Below, in pieces: positions 1-7,214 of a stretch of 9,542 nucleotides of DNA. Each line of letters starts with the position of its first letter. Within the stretch, counting starts at the first letter, position 1. Origin of the DNA: Rhodobiaceae bacterium (lineage in GTDB: Bacteria; Pseudomonadota; Alphaproteobacteria; Parvibaculales; Parvibaculaceae). Position numbers and translations under genes: made by a program. The notes under the pieces are model-generated. The model saw only the letters and a list, made by a program, of their open reading frames with translations, searched no databases and was not told the origin of the DNA. The DNA lies in contig NVWR01000001.1 in assembly GCA_002746275.1 (NCBI GenBank), positions 62,825-72,366 on the forward strand, read 5' to 3'.

Positions 1-23
1 AGATGGGACCAAGTTAGTTGGAA

Positions 24-34
24 GACACGGTGTC
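24..34. repeat. Short palindrome downstream of purN
   Basis: GACACGGTGTC is a 5-bp inverted repeat about a single central base, located 5 bp past the purN stop. It is too short and tight to fold as a terminator. It could be part of a binding site for a neighbouring gene outside the window, or chance. Confidence 0.25.
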
Positions 35-39
35 CGTTA

Positions 40-690
40 TCACTTCCCCAGGGGCGGAATGAAAAGCGGGGCCGCCTTCATGTCAGGGTCGCCTTCAATG
101 ATAACCCGCTCGCCCTGCACCCGCGCTTTGCCTTCGGCGACAAGGCGCACGGCCATGGGGTAAAGCTCATGCTCGCAGGCCAGCACTCGTTCCGCGAGGC
201 TTTCGGGCGTGTCGTCCAGTTCCACAGGGATGGCGACCTGGGCGATGATCGGGCCCTCATCCATCTCGGCACGGACAAAATGAACACTCGCACCTGAAAT
301 CCGCACGCCGGCAGTCAGCACACGCTCATGCACATGCAGACCTTTGAAGGCGGGCAGCAGGGAAGGGTGAATGTTGAGCTGCCGATTGTGCCAGCTGGAC
401 ACAAACCCGTCGGTGAGAATGCGCATGAAGCCTGCATTGCAGACAAGTTCCACGCCGGCCTCTTTCAAGGTGACATCAAGTGCTGCGTCAAACGTGTCGC
501 GGCTTTCAAATTCCCGGTGATTGATGATCTGAAGCGGGATGCCCGCTTTCTCTGCGGTGGCAATACCGGACGCGTTCGGATTGTTGCAGATGGCGATAAC
601 AATTTCAGCCGGATAGTCCGGGTCAGCACAGGCGTCGATCAATGCGCCAAGGTTGCTGCCACGACCGGAAAAGAGAATGCCGAGCTTCAT
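40..690 (-). CDS. purN: Phosphoribosylglycinamide formyltransferase (GART), PurN
   Basis: This enzyme transfers the formyl group of 10-formyltetrahydrofolate to GAR, giving FGAR, the third step of cytoplasmic de novo purine synthesis. The 216-residue product is full length for the family (E. coli is 212). Seen in the sequence: the N-terminal phosphate-binding loop GRGSNL (residues 9-14), the active-site stretch NIHPSLLP with Asn106 and His108, and the catalytic Asp144 in the AEMDEGPI segment. These three residues fall at the same numbers as the E. coli catalytic triad Asn106/His108/Asp144. The ATG overlaps the purM stop as ATGA, so translation is probably coupled; no clear Shine-Dalgarno is visible. 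An oddity is Asn85 in CNAGFMRIL, where E. coli has Leu next to the folate pocket. Identification is secure. Confidence 0.97.
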   Translation of the reverse strand: MKLGILFSGRGSNLGALIDACADPDYPAEIVIAICNNPNASGIATAEKAGIPLQIINHREFESRDTFDAALDVTLKEAGVELVCNAGFMRILTDGFVSSWHNRQLNIHPSLLPAFKGLHVHERVLTAGVRISGASVHFVRAEMDEGPIIAQVAIPVELDDTPESLAERVLACEHELYPMAVRLVAEGKARVQGERVIIEGDPDMKAAPLFIPPLGK

Positions 691-1769
691 GCGCCAGAAC
701 CCAACAGGCCTTTGATCGAGACCTCGCCCGTATCGCCTTTGCGAAGCGCGCCGATCCGCGACACGGTTTCACCTTCCGCCGCGAGAGCTGCCTCAACGGC
801 GTCCACTTCTTTTTCATCCACCACGATGACCATGCCGATGCCGCAATTGAAGGTGCGGCCCATTTCGGCATTGTCGATGCCGCCAAGCTCCGACAGCCAG
901 TTGAACACGGGTGGTGCTTTCCAGCTTGTCCCGTCAATGTCGGCGGCAATATTGTCGGGCAGCACGCGCGGTACGTTCTCGGTAAAGCCCCCGCCGGTAA
1001 TGTGCACCAGCGCCTTGATGCCGCTTGTGGCCTTCAGGGCGGCGAGCACCGGCTTTACGTAAATCCGTGTGGGGGTGAGCAAGACGTCACCAACGCTCTG
1101 TTCCGGCGCAGGTGGGAAGGGCGCATCAAAGCCGATACCGTGATCTGTCAGCAGACGCCGCACCAGTGAAAAGCCGTTGGAGTGAACACCACTCGACGCC
1201 AGACCCAGCAGCACGTCGCCAGGGCCGATGTCAGGGCGCGGCAGAACCGCGTCGCGCTCCACACCACCAACGGAAAATCCGGCAAGGTCATAGTCGCCAG
1301 GGGCATACATGCCGGGCATCTCGGCGGTCTCTCCCCCGATCAGGGCCGCGCCGGACATTTTGCAGCCCTCGGCAATACCCGCGATCACGGCTTCCGCAAC
1401 ACCCAGCTCCAGCTTGCCGGTGGCGAAGTAGTCGAGAAAGAACAGCGGTTCCGCACCCTGCACAATTAGGTCGTTGACGCACATGGCCACCAGATCAATG
1501 CCCACCGTGTCGTGACGGTTTGTATCAATGGCGATTTTGAGCTTGGTGCCCACGCCGTCATTGGCGGCGACCAGAAGCGGGTCTTTGAAGCCTGCGGCTT
1601 TCAGATCGAAAAAACCACCAAAGCCGCCGAGTGTCGCATCTGCGCCCGGGCGGGAGGTGGCCAGAGCCAGTGGCGCGATCGCCTTCACCAGTGCATTTCC
1701 AGCGTCGATATCGACACCTGCATCTCGGTAAGTGTAGCGATTGGAGGGCTTATGGGGCGGTTTGGTCAT
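687..1769 (-). CDS. purM: Phosphoribosylformylglycinamidine cyclo-ligase (AIR synthetase), PurM
   Basis: PurM uses ATP to close the imidazole ring of FGAM, producing AIR, step five of purine synthesis. Visible family motifs (360-aa numbering): glycine-rich GGFGGFF (48-54), [10 protein letters not shown] (71-80), the long conserved block around DLVAMCVND and [11 protein letters not shown] (92-114), [11 protein letters not shown] (145-155), [10 protein letters not shown] (192-201), [15 protein letters not shown] (257-271) and [10 protein letters not shown] (305-314). Length is slightly above the usual 345-355. I chose the ATG at 1769 (MTKPPHKPS). An in-frame GTG at 1793 would add eight residues but has no ribosome-binding site, while the ATG has a weak AGGCGA upstream. 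The gene is transcribed first, followed by purN with a 4-bp overlap, the common purMN order. All catalytic blocks look intact. Confidence 0.97.
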   Translation of the reverse strand: MTKPPHKPSNRYTYRDAGVDIDAGNALVKAIAPLALATSRPGADATLGGFGGFFDLKAAGFKDPLLVAANDGVGTKLKIAIDTNRHDTVGIDLVAMCVNDLIVQGAEPLFFLDYFATGKLELGVAEAVIAGIAEGCKMSGAALIGGETAEMPGMYAPGDYDLAGFSVGGVERDAVLPRPDIGPGDVLLGLASSGVHSNGFSLVRRLLTDHGIGFDAPFPPAPEQSVGDVLLTPTRIYVKPVLAALKATSGIKALVHITGGGFTENVPRVLPDNIAADIDGTSWKAPPVFNWLSELGGIDNAEMGRTFNCGIGMVIVVDEKEVDAVEAALAAEGETVSRIGALRKGDTGEVSIKGLLGSGA

Positions 1770-2034
1770 AAACTTAGGTCGCCTGAAGGACACGAAAGTG
1801 GAATCGGCGGCTGAACCGTCCGAAGTTGCGCTCTAAACACCTTAAAACGCCTCCATATGCAAGTTGAACTTGTCGCCAAAGAGAAGTTCAGGCGATGCTG
1901 GGCAGAACTTAAGGCCTTAGGGCGGAGAATGCTTCATGAGGCGGCTGCAATGTTGTAAATTGCCGCCAGCAGGCGTGGTAGAAAGTCCGTTCCTGCAGGT
2001 CAGCGCAGTGATTCAGATGGAGAAGAGACGAAGC
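1770..2034. promoter_or_regulatory. Divergent intergenic region purM / DUF2066 gene
   Basis: This spacer must carry the promoters for purMN (leftward) and for the DUF2066 gene (rightward), though the right-hand part may be coding if translation begins upstream. I see no good sigma-70 -35/-10 pair on either strand. What is visible is a cluster of short symmetric elements: AAGTTGAACTT at 1861-1871 (a 5-bp inverted repeat about one base), AAGTTC at 1884-1889, GAACTT at 1905-1910 and the 10-bp palindrome TAAGGCCTTA at 1910-1919. A ribosome-binding-like GGAG lies at 1924-1927. A regulatory function is inferred only from position and symmetry. Confidence 0.45.
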
Positions 2035-3135
2035 ATGGAACGGCAAATGAGTGGCGGTGGTTTTTTTGCCAGAACACGGGCGATTCTCTGGATTTTTGCG
2101 CTCCTCGTCGGCGGAGCAGCATCCGCAGCGGCAGGCGACATTTTCACGGTGACGAGTGTCTCAGTGGACGCAACGGCTGAAAGTGCCACGGCAGCGCGCG
2201 ACATTGCCGTCCAGGAAGGTGAGCGCCGTGCTCTGAATATCCTCCTCAAACGCCTCACCCTGAAGCAAGACTGGGGGCTTTTGCCCACGATTGACGGCCC
2301 CAGGGCAGAAAGCATGGTGCGTTCCTTCCAGGTCGACAATGAACGGCGCTCCGCGACCCATTATCTGGCCAGCCTCAGTGTGCGTTTTCAGCCAGCCGCA
2401 GTGCGCAGCCTGCTGAGCGCCCGTGATATCCCGTTTTCTGAGAGCCCTGCTCGAACAGCCGTTCTCGTGCCGGTTTTGACCGATGAGACCGGCGACCGGC
2501 TGTGGGATGAGGGAAATGCCTGGACCGGCGCTTGGGCGCTGATTGATTTGGAGAATGGCCTGACCCCCATGGTTGTCCCGCTGGGCGATATTGGCGATAT
2601 GACCACGCTCACCGTGCAACAGGCCCTGTCCGGCAACAGGCCCGCCCTGGCGGCCATGGCCGCACGGTATGGTGCCAACCGGGTGGTTGTTGCTCATGCC
2701 AGTGTAGGAGACGTGCCGGGAAGTCTTTCCAGCCGGTTCGTGACCTATCCGGTCGGAGAAGCCGCACCCAAAACCTGGTCAGGACGTGAGAGTGGGGCAG
2801 CCTCGCTCGGGACCGCTGCGTACCGGCTGGCCTCCCGCTTTATCGACAAGACCGAGGTGGACTGGAAACGCGACAGCATCGTGCGCTTTGGTGAACAGGC
2901 CGTGCTGTCTGCCTCCGTTGCCTATCAGTCCCTTGGCGAGTGGCAGACCATCCGCCGTCGGCTCGACCAGATACCTCTCATCAAGAACATCACCATCGTG
3001 GCTGTCTCAACAGAAGGCGCGCAGGTCGAACTGGATTACGTGGGGACCATCGACACGCTGGACCTCAGTCTTACGCAGCAGAGCCTCGCCCTCACAGATC
3101 TCGACGGCTACTGGTATCTCGCAGCTGTCCGCTAA
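2035..3135 (+). CDS. DUF2066 domain-containing secreted protein of unknown function
   Basis: From the start used here the product is 366 residues. It begins with a signal peptide: basic FARTR (11-15), hydrophobic core AILWIFALLVGGAA (16-29), and a likely cleavage site near SAAA-G (30-34), so it is probably periplasmic. No lipobox cysteine follows. The N-terminal domain (about 36-130) contains ARDIAVQEGERRALNILLKRLT and an ERRSATHYLASLSVRF segment typical, from memory, of DUF2066 proteins. The middle part (about 141-240) looks alpha/beta. The C-terminal part (about 290-366) alternates short strands and a helix and ends in GYWYLAAV. The start is uncertain. The frame is open from ATG 1936, which has the best Shine-Dalgarno (GGAG at 1924-1927, 8-nt spacing) but would put about 50 residues before the signal core. 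ATGs at 2017, 2035 and 2047 give normal signal peptides with weak sites. The gene sits 33 bp before the PerM-like gene. I assign no biochemical function. Confidence 0.85.
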   Translation: MERQMSGGGFFARTRAILWIFALLVGGAASAAAGDIFTVTSVSVDATAESATAARDIAVQEGERRALNILLKRLTLKQDWGLLPTIDGPRAESMVRSFQVDNERRSATHYLASLSVRFQPAAVRSLLSARDIPFSESPARTAVLVPVLTDETGDRLWDEGNAWTGAWALIDLENGLTPMVVPLGDIGDMTTLTVQQALSGNRPALAAMAARYGANRVVVAHASVGDVPGSLSSRFVTYPVGEAAPKTWSGRESGAASLGTAAYRLASRFIDKTEVDWKRDSIVRFGEQAVLSASVAYQSLGEWQTIRRRLDQIPLIKNITIVAVSTEGAQVELDYVGTIDTLDLSLTQQSLALTDLDGYWYLAAVR

Positions 3136-3157
3136 CCCGTTTCCAACCGGTAGCAGA

Positions 3158-3162
3158 AAGGA
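3158..3162 (+). promoter_or_regulatory. Ribosome binding site of the PerM-like gene
   Basis: AAGGA lies 6 nt before the ATG at 3169. It supports that start and suggests independent initiation within the transcript, since the preceding gene ends 33 bp upstream. Confidence 0.7.
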
Positions 3163-3168
3163 ATACGC

Positions 3169-4251
3169 ATGACCATTCAACGCCAGGCACTGGTCTGGGG
3201 CATAGGGTTTGTCGTGTTTCTAACGCTCGTATGGGCGTTGAGTGGCATTTTGTTGCCCTTCGTTGCGGGGCTTGCGGTGGCCTACCTTCTTGATCCAGCC
3301 GCCGACAGGCTTGAAGCTTTGGGACTTTCCCGGCTCGCCGCAACAACGCTCATCACCTTTCTCTGCATGGGCGTCTTTCTGGTCGCCCTGATGGTGCTTC
3401 TGCCGCTGCTCTATGAGCAGACCGTGAATTTCGTTCAGGCCATACCGGAACTGGTCGACAGCGCCCGCGATCTTCTCGCAAGCATGAGCGACGGCTATCT
3501 CGCCAAAATATTCGCTTATGCCGGTGTTGATTTAAGCCAGGCCATGTCAGGCACTGGCAGCAATGGCGTGCAAGCATGGCTCCTGCGTCAGCTGGCTTCC
3601 AGTTGGGAGCAGGGCATTGCAGTGCTGGGTCTTCTGTCCCTCCTGATCGTGACCCCCATCGTTGCCTTCTACATGTTGCTTGACTGGGACAATATGGTCG
3701 CCCGGATTGACGATCTGGTGCCCCGCGATCACGTGGAAACCGTGCGCCGGTTGGCCCGCGAAATTGACGAAGTACTGGCGGGCTTTGTGCGGGGACAAGG
3801 CGCTGTCTGCCTTTTGCTCGGCAGTTTTTATGGTATCGGACTGACCTTGCTTGGCCTCCAGTTTGGACTGATCGTGGGGCTGATCGCAGGGCTCATCAGT
3901 TTCATTCCTTATGTTGGCTCCATCGTCGGATTTTTCGTGGCCGTCACCATCGCCATCTTTCAGTTCTGGCCGGAATACGGATGGATCATTTCTGTGGCCT
4001 CGGTGTTTGCCGTTGGGCAATTTATTGAAGGAAATTTCCTGACACCCAAACTCGTGGGCGGCCGGGTTCGCCTGCATCCACTCTGGGTCATGCTGGCATT
4101 GTTTGCCTTTGGCTATCTGTTTGGTTTTCTGGGCATGTTGATCGCTGTCCCTGTTGCTGCGGCAATGGGAGTGTTTGTCCGTTTTGCCGCTGCGCAATAT
4201 CTTCGCAGCGCGCTCTATCGTGGTGAAAGCAGGAACGAGGGCGAAGCGTGA
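3169..4251 (+). CDS. PerM/AI-2E transporter family membrane protein
   Basis: A 360-residue inner-membrane protein of the PF01594 family (PerM, YdiK, TqsA). Hydrophobic segments appear at about 8-28 and 29-42, 60-82, 150-172, 212-230, 233-262 (probably two helices), 270-285 and 305-340 (two). A large, mostly hydrophilic loop lies between about 83 and 148, as is usual in the family. Recognisable motifs are FYMLLDWD (167-174), FVRGQ (206-210), SFIPYVGS (244-251) and FIEGNFLTPKLVG (285-297), with a glycine-rich final hairpin FGYLFGFLGMLIAVP (314-328). The family name comes from one member proposed to export autoinducer-2. Other members have been linked to sodium/proton antiport, so the substrate should not be inferred from the name. 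Its stop overlaps the hdaA start, indicating one transcript and probable translational coupling. Confidence 0.92.
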   Translation: MTIQRQALVWGIGFVVFLTLVWALSGILLPFVAGLAVAYLLDPAADRLEALGLSRLAATTLITFLCMGVFLVALMVLLPLLYEQTVNFVQAIPELVDSARDLLASMSDGYLAKIFAYAGVDLSQAMSGTGSNGVQAWLLRQLASSWEQGIAVLGLLSLLIVTPIVAFYMLLDWDNMVARIDDLVPRDHVETVRRLAREIDEVLAGFVRGQGAVCLLLGSFYGIGLTLLGLQFGLIVGLIAGLISFIPYVGSIVGFFVAVTIAIFQFWPEYGWIISVASVFAVGQFIEGNFLTPKLVGGRVRLHPLWVMLALFAFGYLFGFLGMLIAVPVAAAMGVFVRFAAAQYLRSALYRGESRNEGEA

Positions 4252-4928
4252 CATCAGCGCAATTGCCGTTTGACCTGCCGCACCGGGTAGCGCTCGGTCG
4301 TGACGACTTCCTGGTTGCGGAGGCCAACAGCACCGCCGTGGCGTTGATCGATCAGTGGCCGGATTGGCCAACCCCTCTGGCGATGCTGGTGGGGCCCTCA
4401 GGGTCAGGAAAAACCCATCTGGGGGAAGTCTGGCGGGCTGCCAGTAAGGCGACACGGATCAGCGTTGAGGCTCTGGAGAACGCGGATTTACCCGCTCTGA
4501 TTAGGACCAAGGCTGTTTTGCTGGAAGACATCGACCAATTGCCCCCTTCGGCTGAGACAGCTCTCTTTCACCTCATCAATCTGATAAAAGAAGAGCAGGG
4601 GCACTTGCTGCTGACCGCGAAGGTTGGGCCTGCTCAACTGGGTATCTCCTTGCCGGACTTGGCCTCGCGACTGCGCGCCGCTGTCACCGCAGATATCGGC
4701 GTGCCGGACGATATGCTGTTGGGGGCGGTTTTGGAAAAACTGTTTCAGGACCGGCAATTGCCCGTGCCACAGGCCACCATTCGCTATCTCACCTTGCACA
4801 TGGACCGCTCAATTGCGGCGGCCCGGACGCTGGTTGGGGAGGTCGACAAGGCAGCCCTGGCAGGAAAAAGGCGGATTACCGTACCTTTGGTGGCAGATGT
4901 GCTGAAACGCCTCTCCTCAGTGTCATGA
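4248..4928 (+). CDS. hdaA: DnaA regulatory inactivator HdaA (Hda family, AAA+)
   Basis: A 226-residue DnaA-like AAA+ protein lacking the DnaA DNA-binding domain. Hda proteins bind the DNA-loaded beta clamp and stimulate ATP hydrolysis by DnaA, preventing re-initiation. Seen here: a clamp-binding motif QLPFDL at residues 5-10, Walker A GPSGSGKTH (49-57), Walker B AVLLEDID (89-96), sensor-1 region LLLTAK (120-125), the arginine-finger region LPDLASRLRAA (135-145) and sensor-2 around DRSIAAARTL (186-195). The GTG at 4248 overlaps the previous TGA as GTGA. GAGG at 4237-4240 lies 7 nt upstream and supports it, and this start places the clamp motif at the extreme N-terminus, as expected. A general DnaA-related ATPase is the only real alternative. 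The size and clamp motif favour HdaA. Confidence 0.92.
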   Translation: MTSAQLPFDLPHRVALGRDDFLVAEANSTAVALIDQWPDWPTPLAMLVGPSGSGKTHLGEVWRAASKATRISVEALENADLPALIRTKAVLLEDIDQLPPSAETALFHLINLIKEEQGHLLLTAKVGPAQLGISLPDLASRLRAAVTADIGVPDDMLLGAVLEKLFQDRQLPVPQATIRYLTLHMDRSIAAARTLVGEVDKAALAGKRRITVPLVADVLKRLSSVS

Positions 4929-4937
4929 CTCGGTTAC
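4920..4937 (+). promoter_or_regulatory. Candidate Pho box upstream of ppk
   Basis: GTGTCAT (4920-4926), a 4-nt spacer, then CGGTTAC (4931-4937) resembles the two 7-bp direct repeats with a 4-bp spacer bound by PhoB (CTGTCAT-N4-CTGTCAY). By eye 11 of 14 repeat positions agree. A third, poorer 11-bp-phased repeat, TTGACGT, follows at 4942-4948. The site overlaps the hdaA stop codon and lies 81 nt before the ATG proposed for ppk. Candidate -10 elements are GATAAG (4955-4960) and TTAAAT (4999-5004); neither has ideal spacing. PhoB control of ppk is known in other proteobacteria, but here it is a sequence-based guess. Confidence 0.35.
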
Positions 4938-5018
4938 AAATTTGACGTACTTTCGATAAGCGGGACCAAAAGGTGCCACTAGACCCAAGATACCTGAGTT
5001 AAATTGAGATCCGACTTC

Positions 5019-7214
5019 ATGAGCATGCCGCATATTTCAAAATCCCTTTCGGAGGACGCTAACGCCAGCGCTGAGGTTATCGATGCGGCGTCACCGAAAC
5101 GGTTCATCAACCGGGAATTGTCGTGGCTCGCGTTCAACAAGCGCGTCCTGGAAGAAGCAGACAATGTTGAGCATCCACTGCTTGAACGTCTGCGGTTCCT
5201 GTCCATCTCGGCAAGCAATCTTGATGAGTTTTACATGGTGCGCGTGGCGGGTCTGCGCGGTCAGGTCCGGGCGGGTGTTCAAACACGCAGCCAGGACGGA
5301 TTGACGGCTGGCCAGCAGTTGGAAAAACTGAATGCGGCGGCCAACGACCTGATGGTTGAGCAGCAACGTCAGTGGGACATATTGCGCGCGGAACTGCGAG
5401 AGAACAAAATATCGGTAATTGATGTTGGCGAGGTAACTGCCGAGGAGTTCTCCTGGCTGGAAACGCAGTTTTTGGAGCAGGTTTTCCCTGTCCTAACCCC
5501 TCTCGCCATTGATCCAGCGCATCCCTTCCCCTTCATTCCCAACCTGGGGTTCTGTCTGGCTTTGCAGCTCAGTCGGGTGAGTGACGGTCGGATTATGAAC
5601 GCACTATTGCCGATACCGCAGCAGATCGAACGCTTCGTGCAGCTGCCCGCGGACAAAGAAAAAGACGAAGATGTTCGGTTCCTAAGTCTTGAAAACATGA
5701 TCCGATTATTTCTTGACCGCCTCTTCCCAGGCTATCAGGTGATCGGCGAAGGCGCATTTCGCGTTCTGCGCGATAGTGATATTGAAATCGAGGAAGAAGC
5801 CGAAGACCTGGTTCGATACTATGAGTCGGCCTTGAAGCGACGGCGGCGGGGCAGTGTTATCCGTTTGAAAATGGAAACCTCGACGCCGGAACGTTTGCGT
5901 AATTTGGTGATCGACGCGCTTGAAGTTGAGGGTCACGAAATCGTCCTTGTGGATGGATTGATTGGGCTTGCGCAAACCGACCAGCTCATTATCGAGGGAT
6001 TTCCTGACTTGAAATTCCCGCCCTACAATGCGCGCTTTCCCGAACGGGTTCGCGATTTTGGCGGCGATTGTTTTGCGGCTATTCGGGCGAAGGATTTCGT
6101 TGTCCACCATCCCTATGAGAGTTTCGACATTGTTGTTCAATTCATCCGGCAGGCGGCTGCGGATCCTGAAGTTGTTGCGATCAAGCAGACACTCTATCGG
6201 ACATCAAAAGATTCTCCCATCGTTCAGGCTCTGATCGAAGCAGCGGAAGCGGGCAAGTCGGTGACCGCGCTCGTGGAGCTGAAAGCACGCTTCGACGAAG
6301 CTGCAAACATTGTTTGGGCGAGAAACCTGGAACGGGCAGGGGTGCAAGTTGTGTTTGGCTTTATCGAGCTGAAAACCCACGCCAAGATGAGTTTGATTGT
6401 CCGGCGAGAGGGTGGGCAGTTACGTTCTTATGTGCATCTGGGAACTGGGAATTATCATCCCATCACCGCCAAGATTTATACCGACCTTTCCATGTTCACC
6501 GACGATCCTGCAATTGGCCGCGATGTCGCACAAATATTCAACTACCTGACGGGGTACGCGGAGCCGGAGCGGCTGGAGCAATTGGCCATGTCTCCCAAAA
6601 ACCTCCGCGCGCGGTTGTTGGGGCATATTCAGGCAGAGGTGGCCTTCGCCAAGGCGGGAAAACCTGCGGCGATTTGGGTGAAGGTCAACTCTCTGGTCGA
6701 TCCGATTATTATCGACGAGCTGTACGCAGCCAGCCAGGCCGGCGTGCAGATCGATCTCATTGTTCGAGGTATCTGTTGCCTCAGGGCAGGTGTGCCGGGT
6801 CTGTCTGAAAATATCAGGGTGAAAAGCATTGTCGGGCGGTTTCTTGAGCACTCCCGGATATTTTGCTTTGGGGATGGCAAAGGCCTCCCCTCCGACGAGG
6901 CAAAAGTGTATTTCTCATCTGCGGACTGGATGCCTCGAAATTTGGACAGGCGCGTTGAAATTTTGGTGCCCGTCAGCAACCCGACGGTTCATGATCAAAT
7001 TCTCGATCAGATCATGCTTGCCAACCTGCGGGACAATGAACAGAGTTGGAATTTGATGGCAGATGGCAGCTATCTGCGTGTGGAACGAGAAGCGGGGGCG
7101 GAGTCATTCAGTGCCCATACCTACTTCATGAACAATGCAAGCCTGTCGGGTCGCGGAAAGTCACTGGAGAAAAATGAACCTCCCACCGTCGATCTCCCAT
7201 TCGCCCGACAATGA
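5019..7214 (+). CDS. ppk: Polyphosphate kinase 1 (Ppk1)
   Basis: Ppk1 reversibly transfers the gamma phosphate of ATP onto inorganic polyphosphate. The 731-residue product is full length for the family. Domains in order: N-terminal domain with [16 protein letters not shown] (29-44) and [18 protein letters not shown] (58-75); the middle domain beginning near [16 protein letters not shown] (157-172); and two phospholipase-D-like catalytic domains. The autophosphorylated histidine is expected to be His454 in KTHAKM, and the second HxK-type histidine His611 in [17 protein letters not shown] (388-396), HLGTGNYH (473-480) and [10 protein letters not shown] (632-641) are also family blocks. The start is ambiguous: the frame extends to a TTG at 5004 and has ATGs at 5019 and 5025, all with weak ribosome-binding sites. 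I prefer 5019. The gene follows hdaA after 90 bp and overlaps ppx by 4 bp. Confidence 0.96.
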   Translation: MSMPHISKSLSEDANASAEVIDAASPKRFINRELSWLAFNKRVLEEADNVEHPLLERLRFLSISASNLDEFYMVRVAGLRGQVRAGVQTRSQDGLTAGQQLEKLNAAANDLMVEQQRQWDILRAELRENKISVIDVGEVTAEEFSWLETQFLEQVFPVLTPLAIDPAHPFPFIPNLGFCLALQLSRVSDGRIMNALLPIPQQIERFVQLPADKEKDEDVRFLSLENMIRLFLDRLFPGYQVIGEGAFRVLRDSDIEIEEEAEDLVRYYESALKRRRRGSVIRLKMETSTPERLRNLVIDALEVEGHEIVLVDGLIGLAQTDQLIIEGFPDLKFPPYNARFPERVRDFGGDCFAAIRAKDFVVHHPYESFDIVVQFIRQAAADPEVVAIKQTLYRTSKDSPIVQALIEAAEAGKSVTALVELKARFDEAANIVWARNLERAGVQVVFGFIELKTHAKMSLIVRREGGQLRSYVHLGTGNYHPITAKIYTDLSMFTDDPAIGRDVAQIFNYLTGYAEPERLEQLAMSPKNLRARLLGHIQAEVAFAKAGKPAAIWVKVNSLVDPIIIDELYAASQAGVQIDLIVRGICCLRAGVPGLSENIRVKSIVGRFLEHSRIFCFGDGKGLPSDEAKVYFSSADWMPRNLDRRVEILVPVSNPTVHDQILDQIMLANLRDNEQSWNLMADGSYLRVEREAGAESFSAHTYFMNNASLSGRGKSLEKNEPPTVDLPFARQ

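Noticed and set aside
328..1062. 244-codon plus-strand open frame antisense to purN and purM
   Set aside because: It lies entirely opposite two confidently identified enzymes, has low-complexity shadow composition, crosses the gene junction and shows no recognisable domain.
1864..1892. TTGAAC as a -35 box for the DUF2066 gene
   Set aside because: The hexamer 17 nt later (TTCAGG) is unlike a -10 element.
1866..1908. GAAC/GTTC elements as an alphaproteobacterial LexA box
   Set aside because: The required same-orientation GTTC-N7-GTTC spacing is not present.
3547..4455. 302-codon minus-strand open frame opposite the PerM-like and hdaA genes
   Set aside because: Rich in His, Gln, Asp and Lys as expected from the reverse complement of hydrophobic codons; no motif or ribosome-binding support.
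4942..4970. TTGACG as a sigma-70 -35 box for ppk
   Set aside because: No acceptable -10 hexamer occurs 16-18 nt downstream; it fits better, though weakly, as a third Pho repeat.
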